Shown: positions 8,913 to 17,663 of the stretch, in pieces | How the letters are laid out: every line of letters starts with the position of its first letter | Position numbering within the stretch: position 1 is the first letter of the stretch | Assembly (NCBI RefSeq): GCF_903994035.1 | Contig: NZ_CAJEWB010000010.1 | Span: forward strand, 558,001-622,000 | Source of the DNA: Phocicoccus pinnipedialis | Lineage (GTDB): Bacteria > Bacillota > Bacilli > Staphylococcales > Salinicoccaceae | Reading direction: 5' to 3' | DNA: 64,000 bases | The notes under the pieces: model-generated | Told to the model about the DNA's origin: nothing | Database searches by the model: none | Seen by the model: only the letters and a program-made list of their open reading frames with translations | Program-made: the position numbers and the translations under genes

Positions 8913-9827
8913 ATGACCAATATAAAAAATATACTTCTAAGCAGCGTACTAATTGGTGGTGCAATTTACACTGCTACTAAGCTGATTAGACTTCAACCTG
9001 TGATGGAAATAAAACCCTATTTTAAAAGAAAGTCTCCTTACCTATTCGCACACCGTGGCGGCTTAGGATTAAGACCAGAACACACGAAACTTGCGTTCGA
9101 TAATGCATTAAACTTCGCTGTTGACGGATTTGAAATAGATATTAGACTGACTAAAGATGAAGAAATCGTAGTCTTTCATGACGAATACATCGACCGAGTG
9201 TCAGATGGCTTTGGTAAAGTCTCAGATTACACGTTAGAAGAACTGAGTGCATTCGATTTCGCCTATCACTTTAAACTCTCAGATGATAGTTATCCATATC
9301 GAGGGCATGAAGATGCTAAGGTTATGACGCTTGAAGAGCTTTTGGACAAGTATCCTGACATGCTCATTAACATCGATATCAAAGATCCAATTGAAACAAG
9401 AGCAGGCTGTATCGTAGTAAAAAAACTATATGATTTGCTAGAAAGAAAAAATGTAAGAGATCGCGTACTCGTTACGAGTTTCCAAGACGCCCAGATCAAG
9501 CAGTTCGATTTATACGCTAAAGGAAAATATGCGATCGGTGCCGGGGTTGATGAAGTGCTTAAAGCATACACGAGTTTCGTAACAAGTCTCGGACATATGT
9601 ACACACCGACCAGAGACACATTCCAATTACCAATTGCGGCCGGAACAATAAGACTAGACACGAAATCGTTTATTAACTTCATGAAAAAATTAAACATCGC
9701 ACCTGGTTACTGGGTAATTAATGATGTTGAACAGATGAGTCAATTGCTAGATCGCGGTGCACAAACAATCGTAACGGACTATCCAGACATTGCTTATCAT
9801 GTATTAAGGGATCAATTTCATATATAA
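8913..9827 (+). CDS. Glycerophosphodiester phosphodiesterase family protein
   Basis: Predicted to hydrolyse glycerophosphodiesters to glycerol-3-phosphate and an alcohol. The GDPD catalytic pattern is visible: FAHRGG with the first His, the metal-binding EIDIRLTKD, and VFHDEYIDR with the second His. An N-terminal hydrophobic segment (about residues 5-22) suggests membrane attachment facing outward, as in the staphylococcal homologue. The ATG at 8913 has GGAGG 6 bases upstream, so the longer frame from 8877 is rejected. Length is 304 residues. Confidence 0.9.
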   Translation: MTNIKNILLSSVLIGGAIYTATKLIRLQPVMEIKPYFKRKSPYLFAHRGGLGLRPEHTKLAFDNALNFAVDGFEIDIRLTKDEEIVVFHDEYIDRVSDGFGKVSDYTLEELSAFDFAYHFKLSDDSYPYRGHEDAKVMTLEELLDKYPDMLINIDIKDPIETRAGCIVVKKLYDLLERKNVRDRVLVTSFQDAQIKQFDLYAKGKYAIGAGVDEVLKAYTSFVTSLGHMYTPTRDTFQLPIAAGTIRLDTKSFINFMKKLNIAPGYWVINDVEQMSQLLDRGAQTIVTDYPDIAYHVLRDQFHI

Positions 9828-9867
9828 TAAAAAGACGTGTTCTCATAAGAGAACACGTCTTTTTATT
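9826..9867. terminator. Bidirectional terminator between the GDPD gene and ylbF
   Basis: A perfect 19-bp stem (9826-9844 with 9849-9867, loop ATAA) carries A/T tracts on both flanks and overlaps the stop codon of ylbF. Confidence 0.93.
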
Positions 9868-10306
9868 AACTTGCACAGCTACATGAACTACCAGTACTGC
9901 ATCCGCCGCCTGTCTTTCCACTAAAGAATGGGTTGTGACTTACGACGTTTGCATGTTCAGACACGGACTGTCCAATAATGTACATAACTTCGTCTAAGAT
10001 ATTCTGTAGCAGATACTCTGCCCTGCGGTATTCTATTACCACTGGATTGAGATCAATTTCTTTCTTCATTTTATTCACTTTTCTTCGCATCTCATTAAAG
10101 TCTGGATGATATCTTCCAAATCTTTCTACTTCACTGAACTCTTCCTTCAATTTAGTAAATGCATTTATAAGCTTACGACACTCATCGTCTTTATGTAGTA
10201 AATCTTGATATTTTTTATAAGAATGATATTCCTCTGACTCACGAATCATCAGACCAACTTTTTCTAACTGATCTAATATTTCAATATCTGAAAATGTTAA
10301 AAACAT
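9866..10306 (-). CDS. ylbF: YlbF (RicF) family regulator
   Basis: Member of the YlbF/YmcA family. In B. subtilis RicF forms the Y-complex with RicA and RicT, which carries Fe-S clusters and assists RNase Y-dependent mRNA processing. The protein is helical and charged, 146 residues from the ATG at 10306. It ends in a cysteine cluster (GGGCSTGSSCSCAS) that may bind an Fe-S cluster. GGGAG precedes the ATG by 8 bases; an upstream GTG at 10315 is the alternative. Confidence 0.88.
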   Translation of the reverse strand: MFLTFSDIEILDQLEKVGLMIRESEEYHSYKKYQDLLHKDDECRKLINAFTKLKEEFSEVERFGRYHPDFNEMRRKVNKMKKEIDLNPVVIEYRRAEYLLQNILDEVMYIIGQSVSEHANVVSHNPFFSGKTGGGCSTGSSCSCAS

Positions 10307-10368
10307 AACGCTCACTCCCTATCGCTATTTTATCATAAGCAATTGATTAAATCTTAAACAAAATGTAT

Positions 10369-10397
10369 TTGTATTTAAGGTTTGAATAGATTAAAAT
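10369..10397 (+). promoter_or_regulatory. SigA-type promoter of the yugN-like gene
   Basis: TTGTAT at 10369-10374, a 17-base spacer and TAAAAT at 10392-10397 precede the gene at 10430, which has GGGAGGG 7 bases before its ATG. Confidence 0.6.
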
Positions 10398-10429
10398 GAT
10401 AGTAATGGAACTAACGGGAGGGCAATTCG

Positions 10430-10786
10430 ATGGTATTTGAAAACTCTGGTATTGAAAACATAATTATACCACAAGACGTTTTACAATTAGTGATGAATAA
10501 AAACGGTTGTGTACTTGGCGGAAGCTGGGACTACGAACGTATGACTTTTGATTACAAATATGAAATTCCTGAAGGAATTTACTACTTACGCTTCCCTGGA
10601 TACGCAGTTGAAGGTGATGTGGGTGCGCGTAATGCAAATCTACAACTCATGGACCCATACATGGGTAAACACTACTATCCAACGGGAATCGAATACGGTA
10701 AAGACGAGTATTTTCCTGAGCGTATCGTAGATCATGCAATCCAAAAAATTAAAAAGATTCATACTGACCTAGTTGAATTAGCATAA
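10430..10786 (+). CDS. YugN-like family protein
   Basis: A 118-residue protein of the YugN-like family (named after B. subtilis YugN), with no established function. Recognisable features are a C-terminal FPERIVDHAIQKIKKI helix and the central LGGSWDYERMTFDYKYEIPE strand region. It is a single-gene unit with its own promoter and a strong shared terminator. Assignment rests on resemblance to the family and on length. Confidence 0.78.
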   Translation: MVFENSGIENIIIPQDVLQLVMNKNGCVLGGSWDYERMTFDYKYEIPEGIYYLRFPGYAVEGDVGARNANLQLMDPYMGKHYYPTGIEYGKDEYFPERIVDHAIQKIKKIHTDLVELA

Positions 10787-10825
10787 AGAAAAGCCCGAAG
10801 TGATTATCACTTCGGGCTTTTCTTT
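10785..10825. terminator. Bidirectional terminator between the yugN-like gene and ctaM
   Basis: A perfect 19-bp stem (10785-10803 with 10807-10825) with a 3-base loop and A/T tracts on both flanks lies between convergent genes. Confidence 0.93.
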
Positions 10826-10836
10826 ATCTTTAATAC

Positions 10837-11310
10837 TTACTTATGGTTAAAAATCGCTTCAAAGAGGCCTGCCTGTTCTCCACCTGGATACATTATGTAA
10901 AGTAATACATAAACCATGACTCCAGTTATTGCAGTGATGAACCAAATCACTGAAGTTAACATACCAAGCTTTCTATGAATACCCAGTTTATTCTTTTTAC
11001 CAGTAAAGACTTGGTATCCACCAAGCACTGCACCGACCGTTGACAAACTAATGTGTGTAATCAAAAAAATTACATAGTACGTTTTCAAAGTATCTGGTCC
11101 TGCAAATGTTGTACTACCAATAAATACAGTTTTAGAAACGTAGATCACAAAGAAAATCGCTGCAAAAATTGCCGATAAACTCATAAATCTATCATGTGCT
11201 TCTAAGTCTTTATTCTTTCCGAGAATCTTTTTTAAACCAATCGCCATCATGACCGCACTTAATACAATAAATGTTGTACTAATCGTAGGTAAAATAAAGT
11301 GTAAGTTCAT
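10837..11310 (-). CDS. ctaM: DUF420 membrane protein CtaM
   Basis: Membrane protein of the DUF420 family. In S. aureus CtaM is required for function of the haem-A-containing aa3 oxidase. The 157 residues form four or five membrane helices with conserved histidines in the EAHDRFM, THISLS and GIHRKLGM segments, which could bind a metal or haem. It lies 13 bases after ctaG on the same strand, so the two form an assembly-factor operon next to the oxidase structural genes. Confidence 0.88.
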   Translation of the reverse strand: MNLHFILPTISTTFIVLSAVMMAIGLKKILGKNKDLEAHDRFMSLSAIFAAIFFVIYVSKTVFIGSTTFAGPDTLKTYYVIFLITHISLSTVGAVLGGYQVFTGKKNKLGIHRKLGMLTSVIWFITAITGVMVYVLLYIMYPGGEQAGLFEAIFNHK

Positions 11311-11323
11311 AATAATTATCCTC

Positions 11324-12277
11324 TTATCTAAATTGTCTATCTAGTTCTTGTTGCTTAAGTACTTGTTCTAAGTTTTTTCGAGTAATCTCTTCTTGGTCTC
11401 CACTCTCTGATTTCCACCAGTTGTAAAAGATGTAACCTAAAATTACTGAGAAGAATACCTCTTGTAGAATCTTCATGATGATTCCACCTGTACGCTGATC
11501 ACTTAAAGGAGTCATCGTACTAAAGTATTCTGGACCTGAAATCATGTTTTGTCCTTTCAATGCATCTAAAACACCTGCAGGTACACATAATTCCATTGCT
11601 TTTAGCCATGCAGCGTTTTCTGTGTATGTTTTAAACATAGGTGTTTCAGCAAAGATAATTAGTCCACATGCTGGAAGAAGTAATCCACCGATACCAAATA
11701 TATATAACATTTTGAATAATCCACCCATGTGTTTTTCAGGTGGGTCAATTTTGTTTAAAACTGGCCAGAAGCACATAGTAGCTGTAATAAATAAAACTGC
11801 TAGTGCTAGTACGTGTAATGATTGACTCATTTTAAGTGCATCCATTACAACTGGAATATGGTAAATACTAAATGCCGCACAGAATACTATAAGAACAACT
11901 AAAGGTTTTTGGCATACTTTATGGAGTTGTCTTAATACGGGTTGCTTAGCAAGATAACGCCATAAGTAATCTGGAATTGCAAAGTAAAGCATTGGCGGAA
12001 TCATAAGTAAACCTAGTGCCATTTGAATCATATGAAATGTAAATAAAATATGACTCAGTATATCTATTGGTGAACCAAAAGTTATATAGAACATTATGAA
12101 TACGCTCAGAGACATGAAAATCTCAAGTGGTGTTAGTTTTCTCCCACCTTCGAACTCATCGTACCATTTCATCGTAAGTAAGAAATACGCAATTGCTACT
12201 GCGATTACAAATACGAGTAGAAACGGGCTCCAGTTAGCTATAAATCCGAAGATTCTAATAGATAGGAGTCTATCCAT
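11324..12277 (-). CDS. ctaG: Cytochrome c oxidase assembly factor CtaG
   Basis: Polytopic membrane protein of the caa3_CtaG family, required in B. subtilis for assembly of the CuB centre of caa3 oxidase. At 317 residues it has about seven membrane helices and ends in a charged C-terminal tail. The family segments with histidines (HILFTFHMIQM and HKVCQKPLV) are present. It precedes ctaM and lies just downstream of the oxidase operon terminator. Confidence 0.92.
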   Translation of the reverse strand: MDRLLSIRIFGFIANWSPFLLVFVIAVAIAYFLLTMKWYDEFEGGRKLTPLEIFMSLSVFIMFYITFGSPIDILSHILFTFHMIQMALGLLMIPPMLYFAIPDYLWRYLAKQPVLRQLHKVCQKPLVVLIVFCAAFSIYHIPVVMDALKMSQSLHVLALAVLFITATMCFWPVLNKIDPPEKHMGGLFKMLYIFGIGGLLLPACGLIIFAETPMFKTYTENAAWLKAMELCVPAGVLDALKGQNMISGPEYFSTMTPLSDQRTGGIIMKILQEVFFSVILGYIFYNWWKSESGDQEEITRKNLEQVLKQQELDRQFR

Positions 12278-12366
12278 TATTCATCACCCTTTTTTATTCG
12301 ATAGCTTAATTATAAAGCATTATACAGAAATCTCAATAGACCCTTGTTGACGATATTATTACAAAT

Positions 12367-12398
12367 TAAAAAAGAGACTAGATTATCTAGCCTCTTTT
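12367..12398 (-). terminator. Terminator of the ctaBCDEF operon
   Basis: An 11-bp stem (12371-12381 with 12387-12397) has one position that pairs as G-U only in minus-strand RNA. A T tract follows on the minus strand after the ctaF stop. Confidence 0.82.
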
Positions 12399-12403
12399 AG
12401 GTA

Positions 12404-12745
12404 TTAGATTGGGTTACCAATCCAAACGATCATAATGAAACATACAACAAACGCGATTGCGAAATATAATCCAGTTAGGATAAGTAACTTCGCGAAATCA
12501 TGACCTTTATCTTTCATATGCATGAAGTAGTAGAACTGTAGTGCGACTTGTATAAATGCAAGTCCAATAACAATCGGTACAATAAAGTTCTTGTCTAACT
12601 CTAACGCTACTAAAGCGAATGCAATAAATGTTAAGAAGATCATGAGACCAAATGAAATCATTTGGATTCTCATTTCCTTTGTACGTTCCGTTCTTAGATA
12701 CTTAAGTTGCGTTTCAGTTAATTGTTCTGGTTCGTGATGTGCCAT
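12404..12745 (-). CDS. ctaF: Cytochrome c oxidase subunit IV
   Basis: Small subunit of the haem-copper oxidase, 113 residues with three membrane helices (about 27-48, 54-74 and 85-108). It belongs to the bacterial COX4 family, recognisable from LQFYYFMHMKDKG between helices 2 and 3. It begins directly after the ctaE stop and is the last gene before the operon terminator. Confidence 0.93.
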   Translation of the reverse strand: MAHHEPEQLTETQLKYLRTERTKEMRIQMISFGLMIFLTFIAFALVALELDKNFIVPIVIGLAFIQVALQFYYFMHMKDKGHDFAKLLILTGLYFAIAFVVCFIMIVWIGNPI

Positions 12746-13372
12746 TTATAACACCCCTAACAGATAAACAATCGTGAAGATGAATACCCATACTACGTCA
12801 ATGAAGTGCCAGTAAAGTGAAGCAGTGTTCACTTTAGCTGCAGTGTACACTGAGAGACCGCGGTTAGCGTTACGGATGATTAAGAGCGTAATCCAAATCA
12901 GACCAACGATAACGTGGAATCCGTGCGTACCAATTAAGAAGTAAAAGGCACTACCAAAAGCACTTGATCTAAATGTATGTCCGATACTTACATATTCTAC
13001 GAACTCGTAAATCTCGAGTGCTAAGAATCCTGCACCTAGTAGCACAGTAATTCCAAGCCATAATTGCATCTTCCCAAAGTTATTGTTTCTCATGTGATAT
13101 ACAGCGAATACTGATGTAAGTGATGATGTTAATAAGAACATCGTCATTACGAATGCAAGTTCTAAATGATATAGTTCAGCTGCTACTAAGTGATCTTGAC
13201 TAGGTACTTGGTCTTTTAGTGCTAAGTACGTTGCAAATAAACTAGCGAAAAGTACAGTCTCTCCAGCTAGGAATGTCCAGAACCCAACAAATTTGTTACG
13301 TCCTTCTAAAGTCGCCTTTTCTGGGTGCACTGGCCATTGGTCGTTTGGTACATTGTATCTCATTTCAGCCAT
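12746..13372 (-). CDS. ctaE: Cytochrome c oxidase subunit III
   Basis: Subunit III of the caa3-type oxidase, 208 residues with five membrane helices. The family hallmarks FWTFLAGETVLFASLFATY near the N-terminus and GTHGFHVIVGL in the fourth helix are present. It overlaps the ctaD stop by one base and abuts ctaF, so translation of the three is probably coupled. Confidence 0.96.
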   Translation of the reverse strand: MAEMRYNVPNDQWPVHPEKATLEGRNKFVGFWTFLAGETVLFASLFATYLALKDQVPSQDHLVAAELYHLELAFVMTMFLLTSSLTSVFAVYHMRNNNFGKMQLWLGITVLLGAGFLALEIYEFVEYVSIGHTFRSSAFGSAFYFLIGTHGFHVIVGLIWITLLIIRNANRGLSVYTAAKVNTASLYWHFIDVVWVFIFTIVYLLGVL

Positions 13373-15300
13373 TAATTCGCACCTCTTTCTCTAGCTTCTA
13401 ATTCTCTTAAATCAGCTTCTAGTTCTTCTTTAGTTATATAATAACCTAAATCATCTTTCCATGATCTTACACCCATTGAGATGAATGTGATTGCAAGACC
13501 TGCAATTAACACATATAGTGCCCATGGTCTAACTGGTAAATCTGCTACCGCATCGATAGCCCAAGGCTTTCCAGATGCAAAGTATAATGCACCGAAACCT
13601 GCTATAAATAAACCAAGTGAAATCATAAATGGAATAAATGAGTTATTTGGCATATGGATTGGTTCAACAGGACCCGCTGAAGGAATTGTTCCATCGCCCT
13701 CTTCTTTTTCTAATGCTAATACATCAATGCCACGAATAAGTGGTGTTTGAGCAAAGTTGTAATAAGGTGCTGGTATTGGTAATGACCATTCTAATGTACG
13801 ACCGTCACCCCATGGATCTCTCCCAACTTTTTCATTTTTAACAAGTGTTTTAATGATATTAATTAACAGTATAATTACTGCAACCGCCATCAAGGCTGCA
13901 CCAATTGATGAAATCATATTGGCAGCGTTGTAACCTTGTCCATCGAGGTATGTGAACACACGTCGTGGCATACCCCATAAACCTAACCAGTGTTGAATTA
14001 GGAAAGTACAGTGGAAACCAATAAAGAATATTACCATTTCTAACTTACCTAATTTTTCACTTAGCATTGTTCCAGTCATGATTGGCCAATAGAAGTGAAG
14101 TCCCGCGAGCAATGCGAACACTACTCCCCCAACGATGACGTAGTGGAAATGGGCTACGATGAAGTAAGAGTCATGGTACTGATAGTCTGCTGGCGCTGCA
14201 GCCTGCATGATACCTGTTACACCACCCATTACGAATGATGGAATAAATGCTAATGCATAGAGCATTGGTGTTGTAAATTCGATACTACCGCCCCAAATTG
14301 TTGCAATCCAGTTAAAGATTTTGATACCAGTCGGAACTGCAATAGCCATCGTTGCTAAAGCAAAAATTGCGTTCGCAGTTGGTCCAAGCCCAACAGTAAA
14401 CATGTGATGCGCCCATACCATGAATCCGAAGAATCCAATAAGTACTGTAGCGAATACCATTGCTGAATAACCGAATAGTCTTTTACGTGAAAATACCGAG
14501 AATATTTCTGAGAACATACCAAATGCCGGCAGGATTAGTATATACACCTCTGGATGTCCGAAGATCCAGAATAAGTGTTCCCATATAATTGTGTTACCCC
14601 CAGCTTCTACAATAAAGAAGTTAGAACCGAACATACGGTCAAATATCATTAAGAAAACACCGATTGTAAGTGGTGGGAATGCAAATACGATAAGAATAGC
14701 AGCTACAAGAGTTGTCCATGTAAATAATGGCATTCTCATGTAAGTCATACCAGGAGCTCTCATCGTAATAATCGTTGTTGCAAAGTTAATACCTGAAATT
14801 AAAGTACCTGCTCCTGCTATCTGCAAACCTACTGCATAGAAGTCGATACCGTGTCCAGGTGATGCAATAGATAGTGATGCATAGCTTGTCCAACCAGCAT
14901 CTGGTGCTCCACCTAAGAACCATGAAAGGTTAAGGAAGATACCTCCAAATATAAATAACCATACACCTAAACTGTTTAAGAACGGGAATGCTACGTCACG
15001 TGCACCAATTTGTAATGGAACAACTGCGTTCATAAACGCGAATAACAGTGGCATTGCCGCTAAGAAAATCATTGTAGTACCGTGCATTGTGATTACTTCG
15101 TTAAACAGTCCTGCTGATAGGAAGTCGTTGTTAGGTATTGCAAGCTGCGCTCTAATGAGCATCGCTTCTATACCACCTAAAGCGAAGAAGAATCCGCCGG
15201 CAATCAAGTAAAGAATTGCAATTTTCTTATGGTCAACTGTTGTTAAGTAATCCCATAGTACTGCACCAAAGCCAGCTTTTTTACCTTTTACCTGTGCCAT
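13372..15300 (-). CDS. ctaD: Cytochrome c oxidase subunit I (caa3 type)
   Basis: Catalytic subunit holding haem a and the haem a3-CuB centre where oxygen is reduced and protons are pumped. The CuB motif FGHPEVYILILPAFG, including the cross-linked His-Tyr pair, and the haem-binding VAHFHYVIVGG are seen. The protein has 642 residues with 12 to 14 predicted helices and a charged C-terminal tail, as in Bacillus CtaD. It overlaps ctaC and ctaE by single bases. Confidence 0.97.
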   Translation of the reverse strand: MAQVKGKKAGFGAVLWDYLTTVDHKKIAILYLIAGGFFFALGGIEAMLIRAQLAIPNNDFLSAGLFNEVITMHGTTMIFLAAMPLLFAFMNAVVPLQIGARDVAFPFLNSLGVWLFIFGGIFLNLSWFLGGAPDAGWTSYASLSIASPGHGIDFYAVGLQIAGAGTLISGINFATTIITMRAPGMTYMRMPLFTWTTLVAAILIVFAFPPLTIGVFLMIFDRMFGSNFFIVEAGGNTIIWEHLFWIFGHPEVYILILPAFGMFSEIFSVFSRKRLFGYSAMVFATVLIGFFGFMVWAHHMFTVGLGPTANAIFALATMAIAVPTGIKIFNWIATIWGGSIEFTTPMLYALAFIPSFVMGGVTGIMQAAAPADYQYHDSYFIVAHFHYVIVGGVVFALLAGLHFYWPIMTGTMLSEKLGKLEMVIFFIGFHCTFLIQHWLGLWGMPRRVFTYLDGQGYNAANMISSIGAALMAVAVIILLINIIKTLVKNEKVGRDPWGDGRTLEWSLPIPAPYYNFAQTPLIRGIDVLALEKEEGDGTIPSAGPVEPIHMPNNSFIPFMISLGLFIAGFGALYFASGKPWAIDAVADLPVRPWALYVLIAGLAITFISMGVRSWKDDLGYYITKEELEADLRELEARERGAN

Positions 15301-16421
15301 TACTTATCTCCTCCTTCGTCTTTTGTCTCTCTTAATTTAGATTTGTCGCCTGTACCTTCATCAACTTTTAGAGTCATAAGATATTCTGCAACTTTTTCAA
15401 TTTCTTCGTCATTTAACTGATATTTACCAGTCATTTTGTTACCTGGTTTAAGTGTCTCAGGATCTTTGATCCAGTCAACTAAGTTTTCTTTATTATGCTC
15501 TAAGTAACCAGCAACTAGTTCGCGGTCACCAAAGTTTGTTAAGTTTGGTCCCACTGCACCAGCGCCTGTAGGTGTCACTGCGTGACAACCAATACAAGAG
15601 TTGTTAAAAATCTCTTGACCTTCTTTAGCATCTCCTGCGTCAGCTTGTAATGGCTCTTCAATTTGTTTCATATCAGCTAACCATTGTTCATAGTCATCTT
15701 TTTCTAATGCTTTGACTTTAAAATCCATTAGTGCGTGAGATGGACCACAAAGCTCGGCACATTTACCATAGAATAAACGGTCAGCATCTTGTGCTTTATC
15801 GTCATCGAATACTAAGAAGAAACTGTTCACTCCGTCTACGTTAGTGTCGAGTTTTCCTCCTGCTGCTGGAATCCAGAACGAGTGTTTAACGTCTGCCCCT
15901 TTAAGGTTGAAGAATACTTTCTCTCCAGTTGGTACAACTAAATCTTGAGAAGTTACTACACCCTCGTGCTCATACTCAAACTCCCACCAATATTGATGTG
16001 CTGTAACGTTGATAATTGTTACATCTTGGTTTGGTTCACCTTTAGCATTCACCATTTCAGTTGTATCCCCTTGTTGGAAAGTGAAATACACTGTAGGAAT
16101 TGCAAGGATGATTAGTAGAACAATCGGAATAGAAGTCCAGATGACTTCTAACGTGTGGTTACCAGCAATTTGCTTAGGTTTAAAGCTCTCACCTAACTGG
16201 CTCCTTCTACTCTTGAATACAGCGATACTAAACGCAACTGTAACAACGACAATTACGAGTACCATGATTGCGATGGAAATTACCATCAGATTGAATTGTT
16301 GTCTCCCAACTTCACCTGCAGGTTTTAATGCGCTGAGATGATTCTCTCCACACCCTGCAAGGAACATAGTAAGAACAGACATTAACATAATGAATTTTGT
16401 TTTTGTCCAACTGTTCTTCAT
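15300..16421 (-). CDS. ctaC: Cytochrome c oxidase subunit II with fused cytochrome c domain
   Basis: Electron entry subunit of a caa3 oxidase. A lipoprotein signal ends in LAGC (Cys24), followed by two membrane helices. The CuA domain contains FYGKCAELCGPSH, and a C-terminal cytochrome c domain has the haem attachment motif CIGCH and a candidate Met ligand in NKMTGKY. The fused haem domain identifies the enzyme as a cytochrome c oxidase rather than a quinol oxidase. The order is ctaB-ctaC-ctaD-ctaE-ctaF. The true Staphylococcus genus normally has only the quinol type (qox). Confidence 0.97.
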   Translation of the reverse strand: MKNSWTKTKFIMLMSVLTMFLAGCGENHLSALKPAGEVGRQQFNLMVISIAIMVLVIVVVTVAFSIAVFKSRRSQLGESFKPKQIAGNHTLEVIWTSIPIVLLIILAIPTVYFTFQQGDTTEMVNAKGEPNQDVTIINVTAHQYWWEFEYEHEGVVTSQDLVVPTGEKVFFNLKGADVKHSFWIPAAGGKLDTNVDGVNSFFLVFDDDKAQDADRLFYGKCAELCGPSHALMDFKVKALEKDDYEQWLADMKQIEEPLQADAGDAKEGQEIFNNSCIGCHAVTPTGAGAVGPNLTNFGDRELVAGYLEHNKENLVDWIKDPETLKPGNKMTGKYQLNDEEIEKVAEYLMTLKVDEGTGDKSKLRETKDEGGDK

Positions 16422-16452
16422 CTAATTTAACCCCACTTTCAAAAGTTTATGG

Positions 16453-17364
16453 TCAGATCAATAGTCCGGCAACAATGATCATCACATAGAATATAAGAAT
16501 GTAATTCAACGAGAAGACAAATACTCTCCCGGCATAACGATTATAGTCTTCAATTGGTTTGAAATTGTTAAGTGATATCACAAGCCAACTTATGTTAAGC
16601 AAGCTCGAAACAACGACAAACCATGTTCCAAGTTCTGTCATTAAAACTGGTGTTAGAACGAGGAGCATAATCCATATAACAATGGAATAAGTCGTACGTT
16701 TATTACCTTTGACAGAAGGTAACATCGGTACTTGCGCATTGCTGTACTCGTCTTTTCTTCTAATCGCAAGTGCATAAAAGTGTGGCGGTTGCCAAATGAA
16801 CATTACGATAAACATCGCCCATGCGAGTATATGTAAGTTTGGTTCAATAACTGCCCAACCGATTAACGGAGGTGCTGCACCAGGTAATGCACCTATTACA
16901 GTGTTTGAAACAAGATGTCTTTTAGAATATATTGAGTAAAGCACAACATATCCAAATCCTGCAATCAATCCAATGACACCCGCCGTACTGTTAATCATGA
17001 AGAGCATTATCTCTCCAAGCACTACCATAGAAAAACCAATTTTTAAAATGTCCGGACCAGAAAAGGTGCCGTCCAAACTCGGTCTATCTTGTTTTGAAGT
17101 CATAACACGATCGATATCACGATCATAGTAGTTATTCAACGCACAGACACCGCCAATTAAAAGAGTCGTAGCGAGTAACATGAGTAGTAACAATGGAATG
17201 GATTTAAAGAATGACTGATCATAATACATCACTGCTAAGAATCCTGCAGCAAACGCTGGAATCAAGTTCGCTTTTATGATACCTTCCTTTATTAGAACTC
17301 TGAATGCACTAATTCTCTTACTGACTGTCAGATGTTGTCTATTGCTAGACACTTCAGCATGCAT
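16453..17364 (-). CDS. ctaB: Protoheme IX farnesyltransferase (haem O synthase)
   Basis: UbiA-family membrane enzyme that adds farnesyl to haem b, giving haem o for the oxidase. The first Asp-rich site NNYYDRDIDRVM and the second site with YSNAQVPMLP are present, with about nine membrane helices in 303 residues. GGGAGG precedes the start. It is the first gene of the oxidase operon and divergent from ctaA, which performs the next step. Confidence 0.96.
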   Translation of the reverse strand: MHAEVSSNRQHLTVSKRISAFRVLIKEGIIKANLIPAFAAGFLAVMYYDQSFFKSIPLLLLMLLATTLLIGGVCALNNYYDRDIDRVMTSKQDRPSLDGTFSGPDILKIGFSMVVLGEIMLFMINSTAGVIGLIAGFGYVVLYSIYSKRHLVSNTVIGALPGAAPPLIGWAVIEPNLHILAWAMFIVMFIWQPPHFYALAIRRKDEYSNAQVPMLPSVKGNKRTTYSIVIWIMLLVLTPVLMTELGTWFVVVSSLLNISWLVISLNNFKPIEDYNRYAGRVFVFSLNYILIFYVMIIVAGLLI

Positions 17365-17559
17365 CTATACGCCTCCCTTCAAAGACATTACTCCCTTATA
17401 ATGATAAAGGATATTACTGACTGAATCTATAGTATTGGATAAAAAACCGTGATAAAGTTCAAAATTTGTTCATTAATAATTAAATCTGAACCTTTTGTTT
17501 TATTCTATACTATAGTAAGTTGCCATTCACATATTGATTTTACCACATATTTACGATTT

Positions 17560-17578
17560 GTTAAGTGTATTTCTTAAC
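17560..17578. promoter_or_regulatory. Inverted repeat in the ctaA/ctaB intergenic region
   Basis: GTTAAG and CTTAAC are separated by 7 bases, 9 bases upstream of the ctaA -35. Position suits an activator site (for example for a ResD/SrrA-type regulator), but the regulator cannot be named from sequence. The rest of the roughly 300-base divergent region is AT-rich and shows no further gene. Confidence 0.4.
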
Positions 17579-17586
17579 TTTAATGA

Positions 17587-17615
17587 TTGCAAGAAGCAGT
17601 TATTTAGTCTATATT
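17587..17615 (+). promoter_or_regulatory. SigA-type promoter of ctaA
   Basis: TTGCAA at 17587-17592, a 17-base spacer and TATATT at 17610-17615 place the transcription start near 17622, about 40 bases ahead of the TTG start codon. Confidence 0.6.
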
Positions 17616-17663
17616 TATTATTTGTAAAAGATAAGCAACTCAGGAAACTTGGGGTGTTACATT

